Shown here: positions 42,754 to 52,200 of the stretch, one piece after another | How the letters are laid out: each line of letters starts with the position of its first letter | Position numbering within the stretch: position 1 is the stretch's first letter | Notes under the pieces: generated by a model | Databases searched by the model: none | Seen by the model: the letters and a program-made list of their open reading frames with translations, nothing else | Told to the model about the DNA's origin: nothing | Made by a program: the position numbers and the translations under genes | Assembly: GCA_040222275.1 (NCBI GenBank) | Contig: JAVKDJ010000094.1 | Span: forward strand, 248,001 to 312,000 | Reading direction: 5' to 3' | DNA length: 64,000 nucleotides | Source of the DNA: CAXBNB01 sp040222275 | GTDB lineage: Bacteria > Bacteroidota > Bacteroidia > Cytophagales > Cyclobacteriaceae

Positions 42754-45252
42754 ATGAAAAAATTATTATTGAGTACTTTCTGCCTTATAGGAATATGGCA
42801 GGCTTTTTCCCAATCAACCATACAAGGAACACTATTCGACCAATCACAAAATGCACCTATAGAATACGGAAATGTGGCGCTGTACCTTGAAAAAGATAGC
42901 TCGCTCGTGACAGGTACGGTAAGTTCTCTCGACGGCACTTTCAAGATTACCAGCATCAAAACTGGGGAATACTACCTAATTGCTCAATTTATGGGATATG
43001 ATACCCAAAACATGAGCAACATAACCCTCACGAAAAAGCAGGAACTGAACCTAGGAAGAATAACCCTTTCGCCAAACCAAAAAATGCTACAGGAAATCGA
43101 AGTGCAAGGGGATAAACTCACCGCCATCAATAAGATCGACAGGCAGGTCTATGCAGCGGATCAATTTGAATCCGCCAAGGGAGGTACAGCCACCGACGTG
43201 ATCAAAAACATGCCTTCGGTAAATGTGAATGGACTTGGGGAAATTACCGTAAGGGGCAGTTCTGGTTTTGTAGTGCTTATCAATGGGAAACCGGTACAAA
43301 CCGACCCTTCCATTATCCTAAACCAGATGCCAGCCAACTCCATTGAGAATGTGGAAATAGTAACTGCACCGTCGGCCAAGTATGACCCGGAGGGAAAGGC
43401 AGGCATCATCAATATTGTAACCAAAAAAGGGGCTACCGATGGGTTGTTTATGCAGTTCAATACAAAAATAGGACTTCCAAGCATAGAAGATTACGACAAC
43501 AAGGAGGCAGCCTCAAGGTACGGCGGAGACTTTGCGCTCAACTACCACAAAGATAAATGGGATATCTCCGCAGGGGCCAGCTATTTGAAAAACGACATCT
43601 CAGGCCACAGGGAAGGTGACGTGTACACCATTATCGATGATACCAAACACCAGTTTCCATCGGACGGGGAGCGTAGTTTCGACGAAACCAACTACTCTGG
43701 TCGGTTTTCTGTAGGGTACAACCCCAATCCCAATAACAGTTTCAACGCTGGTTTCTTTGCAGGAAAAAGGTCTAAAGACCGTACGGCAGATATCGTGTAT
43801 TACGACAACCATGCGGTTTCGCCAGCCAACTCCAACAACCGCATCTATGAAATCCAATATTACAACGAAAACCTGCGTATCCGTAGAGGGGATTTCGTTT
43901 TGGGAAGCCTGGACTACAAGCATATTTTCGAAAACAAATCGGAACTAAGCGCATCTGCGCTCTACGAGTACACCTTATTGGGTGGGCCCACCACCAACAT
44001 CAACTTCGGCTGGCCCGACACCAATATCGTTTATCAAGACGAATTCAACACGAATGACAACCCCCTAAACGGAACCAGGCTGTTGCTTGACTACAAGTCC
44101 AAACCATTGGCGATAGGTTTCATAGAAGCTGGCTACCAATTTCGTAACCTGGACCATACGGGCGACTTTGTGTATGACCGCCTAAACAACGAAACTAAAG
44201 AACGGGAACTGGTGCCTGATTTTTCCAGCAGCGTGAATTTGAAAAGGCAAATACACTCGGGATATGCGCAACTTTCGGGCAAAAAGGGCAGGGTGAGTTA
44301 TGGAGCCGGATTGAGGATTGAAATGATGGATAGGGAGCTGGAACTTCAGGACAAAACAGGGTCGCCCGCAGAAAACCTGAAATACGATTTTGTAAAACCT
44401 TTCCCGTCGGCTAATGTACAATATGAGGTAAACGAAACATTCAGGGTGAAGGCTGCCTACAGTAAAAGGATCCAGCGAACCACCACTTTCAAGATGAACC
44501 CTTTTCCGGAAAGGGAGCACTCAGAAACCCTGGAACAGGGCGACAAAAACCTCCTTCCTGAATTTGTAGATATTGTTGAGCTGGGTGTGGTGAAAGATAT
44601 AGATGCCCATTCGGTATTTGCCACGGCGTATTTCCGAAATACAGCCAACCTGATCAACAGGGTGAACACTATATACAATGACAGCATCCTCAATAGGATT
44701 TATTCCAATGTTGGGAAAGGCCGCTCACTTGGCTTGGAAATAGGAACTGAACTGAAGCCTACTAGCTGGTGGCAAATATTTGCTGGGGGAAACATCTACA
44801 GGTACAATGTTGAAGGCCAGTTCAAATTTGACCCAGTGTTTGATGGAGGGGAATTGATTCCGGTGAACAGCTCCAGCACCATTTACAGCATCAATGCCAA
44901 TACTACCTTTGACCTTTCCCCTACCCTGAGCCTACAGTGGTCAATCAACTATTTATCCAACAGGAATACGGCACAAGGGGAAGATTCAAGGTACCTCTCC
45001 CCCAACCTCACATTGAAGAAGAGCTGGATGGACAACAGGCTGACAGCCACGGTGCAATGGCTCAATATGGACATGGGACTGTTGGACGCCAATGAGCAGC
45101 GCATTACCACATGGCGCGAGAATGAATTCTACACCACTACCAATTACGTGTATGAAGTGGATGTAGTGATGCTCAACCTGAGCTACACCATCAACCGCTC
45201 TGGCAAAAAAGCCAAATTTATTAAGAGTGAATTTGGTGCACAGGAGTTTTAA
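42754..45252 (+). CDS. TonB-dependent receptor with carboxypeptidase-regulatory-like domain
   Basis: An 832-residue outer-membrane receptor. A signal peptide (MKKLLLSTFCLIGIWQAFS) is followed by a beta-sandwich (about 22-110, STIQGTLFDQSQNAPIEYGN), a plug (about 120-230, ATDVIKNMPSVNVNGLGEIT, IVTAPSAKYDPEGKAGIINI) and a barrel of the OMP_b-brl_3 type. It has no STN domain, so it is not of the FecR-signalling class, and no susD accompanies it. It follows an AraC regulator and is separated from the convergent MFS gene by a strong bidirectional terminator. Uptake of a metal complex, vitamin or small oligosaccharide is possible. Confidence 0.92.
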   Translation: MKKLLLSTFCLIGIWQAFSQSTIQGTLFDQSQNAPIEYGNVALYLEKDSSLVTGTVSSLDGTFKITSIKTGEYYLIAQFMGYDTQNMSNITLTKKQELNLGRITLSPNQKMLQEIEVQGDKLTAINKIDRQVYAADQFESAKGGTATDVIKNMPSVNVNGLGEITVRGSSGFVVLINGKPVQTDPSIILNQMPANSIENVEIVTAPSAKYDPEGKAGIINIVTKKGATDGLFMQFNTKIGLPSIEDYDNKEAASRYGGDFALNYHKDKWDISAGASYLKNDISGHREGDVYTIIDDTKHQFPSDGERSFDETNYSGRFSVGYNPNPNNSFNAGFFAGKRSKDRTADIVYYDNHAVSPANSNNRIYEIQYYNENLRIRRGDFVLGSLDYKHIFENKSELSASALYEYTLLGGPTTNINFGWPDTNIVYQDEFNTNDNPLNGTRLLLDYKSKPLAIGFIEAGYQFRNLDHTGDFVYDRLNNETKERELVPDFSSSVNLKRQIHSGYAQLSGKKGRVSYGAGLRIEMMDRELELQDKTGSPAENLKYDFVKPFPSANVQYEVNETFRVKAAYSKRIQRTTTFKMNPFPEREHSETLEQGDKNLLPEFVDIVELGVVKDIDAHSVFATAYFRNTANLINRVNTIYNDSILNRIYSNVGKGRSLGLEIGTELKPTSWWQIFAGGNIYRYNVEGQFKFDPVFDGGELIPVNSSSTIYSINANTTFDLSPTLSLQWSINYLSNRNTAQGEDSRYLSPNLTLKKSWMDNRLTATVQWLNMDMGLLDANEQRITTWRENEFYTTTNYVYEVDVVMLNLSYTINRSGKKAKFIKSEFGAQEF

Positions 45253-45273
45253 GCAAAGTAATAGCGGAAGCTT

Positions 45274-45321
45274 AAAGAGGCTGTCTCAAAAGTTTAAATC
45301 TTTTGAGACAGCCTCTTTTTT
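45274..45321. terminator. bidirectional intrinsic terminator between convergent genes
   Basis: Nineteen-bp perfect arms (45274-45292 and 45300-45318) with a 7-nt loop start with AAAGAGG and end with CCTCTTT, then extra T residues. It lies between the convergent TonB receptor and MFS genes. The GGCTGTCTCAAAAG core is of a kind often dispersed in Bacteroidota genomes, and a partial echo (TTTTGAGACTGTCTC) occurs at 40321-40335. Confidence 0.9.
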
Positions 45322-45342
45322 GCCTTATCAACTGGTTCGTCC

Positions 45343-46671
45343 CTATTCCGAATCTTTGTTAAGGCCGATTTGGGGGTTTTTAATAAGAGTGGCCAATACC
45401 GTAAGTGTTAAAAACAAAGCCAATGTAACCCATGCCGACAACTGGTAGTTACCGGTCTGGCTTTTGGACAAACTAAAGAGCATAGGTCCCAGGGCACTAC
45501 CAAAAACTATGATGGTCATACAAAACCCACTGATGGCGCCCAGGTGCTTCTTGCCAAACAGCCTTGGCCAGGATACCGTAGTAATGACACCAAACAGTCC
45601 GGTCATAATACCGGAACCTATAACGAGCATAAAGTAGGCCACTTCATATTTTCCCAAAAAGACCAACCCCAACAAGGCAATGGTGGCTGCTGCTCCTTTG
45701 CTGTAGAGCAGGTAGTTGAGCCTGATGTGATCACTGATCCACCCAAACAACAGGCTGGTGGCCACTGAAGTAATGGCCATAAGCTGAAATATACCAATTG
45801 CCACACTTCGCGACATGCCCACTGAATCGAATATGGAAACCACATGAAAGGTAAACCCTGTGATATACAGTGCCTGCATGGCCATAAACAACGCAAACAC
45901 CCAGAAAACCAGGGTAACACGCGCCTCTGAAAGCTCAAACTCCTTGAGGATGGGAAAAAGTGGCTTTCGCTCCTTCTTGGTCATTTTGCCCCCATCGGGC
46001 ATAAGGCCCACGTCATTGGGACTGTTTCTAAAAAAAATAAAAACTACAACTGGAAAAACTAGAGCCGCAGATACACCCATTACAAGCCAGGCCCCATTCC
46101 AGTCAAATTCCTGTATCAACATTTCTATATAAACCGGGGCAACAGAAAATCCAAGTGCTGTGAAAACATTGCTGAAACTTGTGGCAAAACCCCTCCTGGC
46201 ATCAAACCATTTCATCATCATAGTCCTGGAAGCCAATGTAAGCACCCCTTGCCCAAAAAACCTGATAAATGAAAACCCAAAAACCATTACCATCACTATG
46301 GGCACTACCTGACCAGATATACCAAGCCAACCTATTACTTTATCAACCTGACTGAGCAAGATCAGCGAAAGTCCAAGTGAAATAGAGCCAAGGCCTGCTA
46401 CTGCCCTCACACCATGCGTATCGTACAATTTCCCAGCCTTTGTGAGCAAAAAAGAGCTCAATACCGTACCAATCATATAGGCCAAACTGATCTGGTCCCT
46501 ATTGATCGACAAGACCTCTATAAGGCTGTCGGTAAAAGTTGACACCCCGATGGTTTGGCCTGGGATACTCACCAGTATGCCCAGCGTACCCAGTAAAATA
46601 ATTACCCATCCATAAAAAAAAGGCCATTTTGAAGGATCGAAGGGAACCCTTGCGTATTTAGAAATTGACAT
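45343..46671 (-). CDS. MFS transporter
   Basis: A 442-residue inner-membrane permease with twelve predicted helices, started at the ATG 46669-46671 (MSISKYARVPFDPSKWPFFY). An in-frame ATG six codons earlier is possible. Features are the first-helix motif YGWVIILLGTLGILVSIPGQ, AGKLYDTHGVRAVAGLG (the loop 2-3 MFS motif region), FGQGVLTLASRTMMMKWFDA-RRG and a central cytoplasmic loop with MTKKERKPLFPILKEFELSE. It resembles the oxalate/formate-like antiporter branch. The substrate is not readable. It converges with the TonB receptor gene, so the two are neighbours but not an operon. Confidence 0.88.
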   Translation of the reverse strand: MSISKYARVPFDPSKWPFFYGWVIILLGTLGILVSIPGQTIGVSTFTDSLIEVLSINRDQISLAYMIGTVLSSFLLTKAGKLYDTHGVRAVAGLGSISLGLSLILLSQVDKVIGWLGISGQVVPIVMVMVFGFSFIRFFGQGVLTLASRTMMMKWFDARRGFATSFSNVFTALGFSVAPVYIEMLIQEFDWNGAWLVMGVSAALVFPVVVFIFFRNSPNDVGLMPDGGKMTKKERKPLFPILKEFELSEARVTLVFWVFALFMAMQALYITGFTFHVVSIFDSVGMSRSVAIGIFQLMAITSVATSLLFGWISDHIRLNYLLYSKGAAATIALLGLVFLGKYEVAYFMLVIGSGIMTGLFGVITTVSWPRLFGKKHLGAISGFCMTIIVFGSALGPMLFSLSKSQTGNYQLSAWVTLALFLTLTVLATLIKNPQIGLNKDSE

Positions 46672-46763
46672 GGCGCAAGGTTCATACAAATTTGCAATTT
46701 ATCCTAGCGTTGCTTCTGCTTAGTCCTGAAAAACGTGGTTTTGTACTGTTCAAATCCAAAGAT

Positions 46764-48773
46764 TCAAACTGACAGTCCCATTTGCTGCAAGGCATCCTGC
46801 ACTGTATGAACAGGTAGCTGACATGTCCTGTTGCGGCATACGTAGATGGTGGTTTGGCCATCCAGGGCTTTTCTATCCCGAATCAAAGGCAACTCGGAAA
46901 CAGTGATGGTGCCTGCAAAAATATGGTTGGGCAATGCATGCTTCGATAGTTCATTCCTGAGTTCCTGAGCCCTGTCGCCCACTACTACCACCTCAAAAGG
47001 CGGGTGTACCACCTGATGCAGGGCAGTCGCCCAGTTGGCCATATAGCGAGGTTCTTTTTCAATCAAAGGCACCAAGGAACTAACCATAGAAGAACCAATG
47101 TCGTGGTAATCCTGATTGTCCAAAACCACCGCCAGCCTCAGCAGGTTGGAAGCCATTACCGAATTGGAAGCCGGTATCACATTGTCATGAATTTCCTTTT
47201 TGTCAGCGATCAACCGTTCGGACTTTCTTGATGTATAGAAAAAAAACATTTTTTCTTCATCGTAAAAATTCTTAATACTATAATCTGTCAAGCTCTCAGC
47301 TGTTTGCAAATATGACTCCTCAAAAGTAACCTGATAGGCTTCCACTAGCACTTCAATGACCAACGCATAGTCGTCCATAAAGCCAGGTATCTGCTTCCCT
47401 GATGAATGATATAGGACATCCCCATCGATGAGTTCGTGCAATATGAATTCCAGGTTGTTTACTGCAAGTTCCAAAAATGATTTTTCTCCAAAAACATTGT
47501 AAGCATCCAACAAGCCTTTGGCCATCAGTGCATTCCACCCGGACAGCACCTTATTGTCCAATCCGGGTCTGATCCTTTCTGAGCGTTGTTCCAGTAGGCG
47601 GCTATTGACAGAAGCGACCAACCTTCCCAACGAAGCTTCGTCGATTTGGTTTTGGGCACAAAAAGCCTGGTCGTCAACTTTCCTATGCAGGATATTCCAA
47701 TCATGTTCCCAGTTGCCAGCTGCAGTGGTATTGTAATATGCCTTAACAAAGCTAAAGTCATCCCCCAGGTTATTTTTCAACTCCTGCTCAGTCCATACAT
47801 AAAACTTCCCTTCCTGTCCCTCACTATCAGCATCCAGGGCTGAATAAAACCCTCCTTTGTCATTCATCATTTCCCTTGACAACCATTCAACAGTTTGATA
47901 AACTGCCTCTTTATAAAGCCGACATTGTTTCAACCTATACCCGCTGCTATAGACACTCATCAACTGACCATTGTCGTACAACATTTTCTCAAAATGTGGT
48001 GCAAACCAGTCAGCATCTGTGGAATAGCGTGCAAACCCACCCCCCACCTGGTCATAGATGCCACCAAGGGCAATCCTTTCCAAAGTCAGGTGCAACTGAT
48101 CGGACAACTCCTGATTTTGATCCTGCGATAGATATTGAATCAAGTATTTCCATATTGCGGGCATAGGGAATTTCGGAGCGGCTCCCATTCCTCCTTTTTC
48201 TGTATCGAAACCATTGACAAGGTTGGTATTGATCTTATCCAGGGAGCTTTTGTCAATGGGTGCTTTTCCCGTTCCAAAATTCCCCAACGGATCCCTATTG
48301 AGTGCCTGTTCAAATTTCCGGGCAGACTCTTCCAGGGCATCCCTTTTAGATCGGTAAACTTCTGCGATATTCAACAACAGGCCCTTCCATCCCTGTGGCG
48401 GAAAATAGGTGCCACCGTAGAAAGGCTTTTGGTCGGGGGTTAAAAAAACGTTGAGTGGCCAACCACCTTGTAACCCCATCGCATGCAAGGCATCCATATA
48501 TACCTGGTCCACATCGGGGCGCTCTTCCCGATCTACCTTGATGCAAATGAAATGTTCGTTCATTACGGCAGCTATATCCTCGTTTTCGAATGATTCACGC
48601 TCCATCACATGACACCAATGACAGGTGGAATAACCGATACTGACTATGACGGGCTTGTCTTCCTCCCGGACTTTTTTTAAGGATTCCTCATTCCAGGCAT
48701 ACCAGTTCACAGGATTATGGGCGTGCTGCAACAAATACGGGCTTGATTCTTTGATCAAGTGGTTTGAACTCAT
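46764..48773 (-). CDS. DUF255 thioredoxin-fold / (alpha/alpha) barrel protein (YyaL/SSP411-like)
   Basis: A 669-residue protein of the conserved YyaL/SSP411 family. The N-terminal DUF255 thioredoxin-like domain (about 1-165) has NRLIKE-type SSPYLLQHAHNPVNWYAWNE, the CHWC dithiol motif in GYSTCHWCHVMERESFENED and VDREERPDVDQVYM. The rest is an N-acylglucosamine epimerase-like (alpha/alpha)6 region (GGIYDQVGGGFARYSTDADW, PHFEKMLYDNGQL). The biochemical role is not established. Its ATG overlaps the stop of the GSCFA gene by 4 bp (ATGA), so the two are translationally coupled. Confidence 0.93.
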   Translation of the reverse strand: MSSNHLIKESSPYLLQHAHNPVNWYAWNEESLKKVREEDKPVIVSIGYSTCHWCHVMERESFENEDIAAVMNEHFICIKVDREERPDVDQVYMDALHAMGLQGGWPLNVFLTPDQKPFYGGTYFPPQGWKGLLLNIAEVYRSKRDALEESARKFEQALNRDPLGNFGTGKAPIDKSSLDKINTNLVNGFDTEKGGMGAAPKFPMPAIWKYLIQYLSQDQNQELSDQLHLTLERIALGGIYDQVGGGFARYSTDADWFAPHFEKMLYDNGQLMSVYSSGYRLKQCRLYKEAVYQTVEWLSREMMNDKGGFYSALDADSEGQEGKFYVWTEQELKNNLGDDFSFVKAYYNTTAAGNWEHDWNILHRKVDDQAFCAQNQIDEASLGRLVASVNSRLLEQRSERIRPGLDNKVLSGWNALMAKGLLDAYNVFGEKSFLELAVNNLEFILHELIDGDVLYHSSGKQIPGFMDDYALVIEVLVEAYQVTFEESYLQTAESLTDYSIKNFYDEEKMFFFYTSRKSERLIADKKEIHDNVIPASNSVMASNLLRLAVVLDNQDYHDIGSSMVSSLVPLIEKEPRYMANWATALHQVVHPPFEVVVVGDRAQELRNELSKHALPNHIFAGTITVSELPLIRDRKALDGQTTIYVCRNRTCQLPVHTVQDALQQMGLSV

Positions 48774-49741
48774 ATCATTTGTTCCTTTAGGATTTTTTCT
48801 TCTTCACTTATGTCAACAATTCCTCTGAATTTTTCCAGCGCAGCGAGGGTACTTGTCAGGAATCTCTGGTGGGCAGGTGACTCCCTGCTGAACGGTTTGT
48901 GGTTGATGGCCAACTTGATTTTCTCCCACTGCCTTACAAAGTTTTGGGTGTCCTGGTCAAAATATACCTGTTGAAACTTATCCCAGATATATTCCTCAGC
49001 CACATCATTGGGATGGATCATGTCGGCTTTGTAAAACCGGTAATCGCGCAAGTCATCCAACATGATTTCATAGGAAGGGAAATAATACACCCCATCATAG
49101 GCATCACTACACATATCACACAATACCCTGAGTTTTGACTTGCTAGAGGAGTTGTCAACCAAGCCATCTTTGATGTGCCGAACAGGACTCACCGTAAGCA
49201 GCAGTTTGAGAGAAGGATTGGAGCGTTTAATGGCCTGGTAAAATGAATCAAAACCTTCTGTCAGTTCTTTCATCGACAGGGCATGCTTGGAAAAGTGCTT
49301 TTGGGGCACTTTATGGCAATTGGCTACAACGTCACCCGTAGATTTCATCTTATAAACCAATGAAGTACCAAAAGTAATGACCAACCAATTGGCCTTTTGT
49401 AACTTTTCATCAACCTCGTCCTTCACTCGTTGCAACTTGCCGGCCAGCTCGTCTTTGGAGGTGGCAAGAAAGGAAGAATGGGCATCATAATGGTAAAACA
49501 ACCCATTCGATTCCACAAATTTATCTTCTTCCCAAACCTTTGATGACAAGAGGTTAAATATAGAAATGGGATTATAAACCGTACCGAAAGGGTTGGCTGT
49601 CGCATCGAATTTATGTGATTGGAGGTACCCACCTATTACGTCAGAAAAACATGAACCCATGGTGACAACCACGTCTTTCAATCCAATCTTTACTGGTGAA
49701 CCTGGTATTTGCAGTTCCGTTCTGAATGTTGGTCTGTCCAT
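48770..49741 (-). CDS. GSCFA-domain protein
   Basis: A 323-residue protein of the GSCFA family, distantly related to SGNH/GDSL hydrolases. Signatures are FRTELQIPG, VVTMGSCFSDVIGGYLQSHK (Ser in GSCF as putative nucleophile), NPFGTVYNPISI, WLVITFGTSLVYK, LLLTVSPVRHIKDGLVDNSS and DMIHPNDVAEEYIWDKFQ, which supplies the Asp/His pair. It is cytoplasmic by sequence, has no known substrate and is coupled to the DUF255 gene by a 4-bp overlap. Confidence 0.93.
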   Translation of the reverse strand: MDRPTFRTELQIPGSPVKIGLKDVVVTMGSCFSDVIGGYLQSHKFDATANPFGTVYNPISIFNLLSSKVWEEDKFVESNGLFYHYDAHSSFLATSKDELAGKLQRVKDEVDEKLQKANWLVITFGTSLVYKMKSTGDVVANCHKVPQKHFSKHALSMKELTEGFDSFYQAIKRSNPSLKLLLTVSPVRHIKDGLVDNSSSKSKLRVLCDMCSDAYDGVYYFPSYEIMLDDLRDYRFYKADMIHPNDVAEEYIWDKFQQVYFDQDTQNFVRQWEKIKLAINHKPFSRESPAHQRFLTSTLAALEKFRGIVDISEEEKILKEQMI

Positions 49742-50305
49742 ATCAAAATCCTGGCTTTATCAGCTAAGTTAGTGCTTATTACTTCTGGAAGAAAGTCAAT
49801 TTCCTTTTCCCCCCGAATCAATTCCACGTGAATTTTAAGGTGCATCCGCCCGAGGGGACTTCTCCCTCCGGTCGAAGTGACGGATATAGTGAATTTTGTT
49901 GCAACGTAAACTGAACTTATGCCAAAAAGTCCACAACATGCGATGGAAGTTGCCCAAACAACCTTCACCATTTTTTCCATAGAAGAATCCAGCACAAGTC
50001 AAAAAGACTTGCCACAGTGGTTGCTTGTCATTTCGAATTTCCAGGTCTTGTCATGCAATACAATCGTGCGCCCCTGGCACGGGTGCTTGGGTAAAATCAT
50101 TTCGCATCACCGTGTCCTCCTCCGGCGAGGCAGGAAGAAATCTTTTACAACAGGACCAGGCACGCGATACAATCTCGCGCCATCGTATGCCATTGTCACT
50201 TCAAAGTGAGGTACGAGCGAGAAATCCCCGGTTTATATCTGGTAGTATTTCAACGGCAGGGTTCTAACTGAAAGCACACCACAGCTAGAAGACTAAGGGC
50301 AAAAA
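49742..50305. repeat. intergenic region with three degenerate GTCATTTCGA...GAGAAATC repeats
   Basis: There is no gene here. Copy A is on the minus strand at 49857-49881 (GTCACTTCGACCGGAGGGAG when read in reverse). Copy B spans 50027-50142 and starts GTCATTTCGAA, ending GGAAGAAATC. Copy C at 50195-50226 starts GTCACTTCAAAG and ends GCGAGAAATC. This word pair marks a very common dispersed intergenic repeat in Bacteroidota genomes. The copies are diverged from one another. Confidence 0.7.
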
Positions 50306-50335
50306 AAAAGCGTATCCGTTTAAAGATACGCTTTT
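50306..50335 (-). terminator. intrinsic terminator of the rpsF-rpsR-rplI operon
   Basis: AAAAGCGTATC (50306-50316) pairs with GATACGCTTTT (50325-50335). On the minus strand the stem is followed by nine T residues. It lies about 20 bp after the rplI stop codon. Confidence 0.92.
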
Positions 50336-50356
50336 CAAAATATTTACCGAATTGGC

Positions 50357-50797
50357 TTAGTCTTCCACCACATTCAAAGTGATCTCGTGATGCACTTCTT
50401 TGTGAAGGTCCAACTCTGCCTTGTATTCTCCGAGATTTTTGATCGAGCCGAAAGAGATTTTCTTGCGGTCAATTTCAAATCCTTTAGCAGCCAATGCATC
50501 TGCTACCTGCAGGGCAGTCACAGCACCGAATATTTTACCAGACTCACCAGCTTTGGCCTTTATTTCAAGAACCATTTCACCGATAGAGTCGGCAACAGCC
50601 TGAGCATCTTGTCTCAGCTTTTCAGCCTTGTGTGAATGCTGCTTGATGATTTCATCTATTTTCTTTCTATTGGAATTGTTGGCCAAAATAGCCATCCCTT
50701 GAGGGATCAAATAATTCCTTCCGTAACCTGGCTTTACACTTACAGTATCGTTTTTGTAACCCAGGCCCTTGATATCTTCTTTTAATATTACGTCCAT
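50357..50797 (-). CDS. rplI: 50S ribosomal protein L9
   Basis: A 146-residue ribosomal protein that binds 23S rRNA at the base of the L1 stalk. The N-domain signature is MDVILKEDIKGLGYKNDTVS followed by VKPGYGRNYLIPQGMAILAN, then the long connecting helix and the C-domain (GSIKNLGEYKAELDLHKEVH). It is the last gene of the rpsF-rpsR-rplI operon, 9 bp after rpsR, with an intrinsic terminator. Confidence 0.98.
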   Translation of the reverse strand: MDVILKEDIKGLGYKNDTVSVKPGYGRNYLIPQGMAILANNSNRKKIDEIIKQHSHKAEKLRQDAQAVADSIGEMVLEIKAKAGESGKIFGAVTALQVADALAAKGFEIDRKKISFGSIKNLGEYKAELDLHKEVHHEITLNVVED

Positions 50798-50806
50798 GTC
50801 TAATAC

Positions 50807-51058
50807 TTATTTAAGTGAATCAGTAACATAAGGTAATATCGCAATAAGCCTTGCGCGTTTGATGGCTTGCGTCACTTTCCTTTGATATTTAGCGCTTGTA
50901 CCTGTTAGCCTTCTAGGAAGAATCTTTCCTTGCTCATTCACAAATTTCAACAGGAAGTTGGCATCTTTATAATCGATGTACTTGATACCATTCTTTTTGA
51001 ACCGACAATATTTCTTTTTGTTCTCGGTCCTGTTCATTGGTTCGTTTACTAGTGTCAT
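50807..51058 (-). CDS. rpsR: 30S ribosomal protein S18
   Basis: An 83-residue ribosomal protein of the small-subunit platform. Signatures are KKKYCRFKKNGIKYIDYKDA, GKILPRRLTGTSAKYQRKVT and QAIKRARLIAILPYV. The ATG overlaps the rpsF stop codon by 4 bp, which makes translation coupled. The single CRF cysteine means no zinc knuckle is present. Confidence 0.98.
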   Translation of the reverse strand: MTLVNEPMNRTENKKKYCRFKKNGIKYIDYKDANFLLKFVNEQGKILPRRLTGTSAKYQRKVTQAIKRARLIAILPYVTDSLK

Positions 51059-51420
51059 GCTGCAGCTTCCTCCTTTCCTTCTTTTTTCTTGTTGAATGCA
51101 CCACCTTTACGCTTCTCATTGTAAGCGATGGCATGCTTATCCAGAACTGTGGTCAAAAACCTCATGATCTTTTCATCCCTTCTGAATTCTGTCTCCAGAG
51201 CATCGATGAGGGTAGGTTCTGCCTTATATTCAAATAAGTGATAGAAACCTGTTTTTTTGTGCATGATCGGATAAGCCAATTTTTTAAGACCCCAGTTCTC
51301 ATCGTTGATGATTTCTGCACCATTGGAGGTGAGGATCTCTTTGAACTTACCGACAGCATCCTTCATCTGTTCATCAGACAAAACGGGAGTTAAAATGAAT
51401 ACCGTCTCGTAATTTCTCAT
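51055..51420 (-). CDS. rpsF: 30S ribosomal protein S6
   Basis: A 121-residue ribosomal protein that pairs with S18. It starts MRNYETVFILTPVLSDEQMK and continues with NWGLKKLAYPIMHKKTGFYH and RRDEKIMRFLTTVLDKHAIA. The C-terminal tail is Lys/Glu-rich (KRKGGAFNKKKEGKEEAAA), as in other Bacteroidota. It is the first gene of the operon. No ssb lies between rpsF and rpsR, the normal Bacteroidota order. Confidence 0.98.
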   Translation of the reverse strand: MRNYETVFILTPVLSDEQMKDAVGKFKEILTSNGAEIINDENWGLKKLAYPIMHKKTGFYHLFEYKAEPTLIDALETEFRRDEKIMRFLTTVLDKHAIAYNEKRKGGAFNKKKEGKEEAAA

Positions 51421-51585
51421 TGTTTAAAATATTAGTTTAAAAATTTGAGGTGCAAAAGTAGTATTAAAATTCCAAACAAACACCTTTGGCAAGAATATTT
51501 GTAACACGAGACGCTTCTAAGGTATTTCCTCACCCAAAAGAGAAAAGGGTTTTGCTCGCAAACATTGATTACACCATTGCGGGGG

Positions 51586-52200
51586 TTAAGATGTGCTTAG
51601 TTTTCTTTCAACCAATTTCAATACTCTGGAAGCAACATCAAAAGAATTTTGAACGTCGTGCTTGTCATAAAAATCATCTACCCTGGTAAGACCAGCTAAA
51701 TGAATTTTATTGCGCTTATCCCTTAGTTCTTCTACTTCTTGAAACAAACCATCCTCTAGCAGTCTAGCCCTTTTGCATGCCCTATTGATTTCCATAAAAT
51801 TGGTGTTTGACCTCAGCTTCACTGGTTTTTCCCTTAAATGAATACCGCAAATTTCCAATGAGTCCTGCGTTTTATAAAGAACTTTCTTATTGGAATAGAC
51901 TTGCTCTACTCCCATGATTTTACCTTCTTTTAAAATTCCTTTTTTTATAAGCGCATCCAGCATATAATGAAGGGCTCCCTCAACGATAGACGCAGTATTT
52001 AAGATGACATTTTTGAATATGGAATAGGAAACAGGGCCTTGAAGCGTCACCTTTTCCTGAAGGGTGATCAAAAAGATCACGTATTGGAATGAAATGGATA
52101 AGTTGGTTCTTAAAATATTATTTTGGATGAAACTAAATCTTTCTTCCAAATATTCTATTTCCGGAATGTTTTGTTCAAGCTGATCTTTCAGGTTTTTCAT
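51586..52200 (-). CDS. HEPN-like protein of unknown function
   Basis: A 204-residue, mostly helical protein, started at the ATG 52198-52200 (MKNLKDQLEQ). An ATG 7 codons upstream (52221) is possible. The C-terminal part carries EELRDKRNKIHLAGLTRVDD, where R-x6-H matches the R-x(4-6)-H signature of HEPN ribonuclease-type domains. The N-terminal helices (LNTASIVEGALHYMLDALIK) are also HEPN-like. The start codon lies inside the preceding 62-codon gene, with 26 bp of overlap in another frame. HEPN proteins are often toxins or RNA-targeting defence effectors, but no known partner type is recognisable, so the role is open. Confidence 0.6.
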   Translation of the reverse strand: MKNLKDQLEQNIPEIEYLEERFSFIQNNILRTNLSISFQYVIFLITLQEKVTLQGPVSYSIFKNVILNTASIVEGALHYMLDALIKKGILKEGKIMGVEQVYSNKKVLYKTQDSLEICGIHLREKPVKLRSNTNFMEINRACKRARLLEDGLFQEVEELRDKRNKIHLAGLTRVDDFYDKHDVQNSFDVASRVLKLVERKLSTS

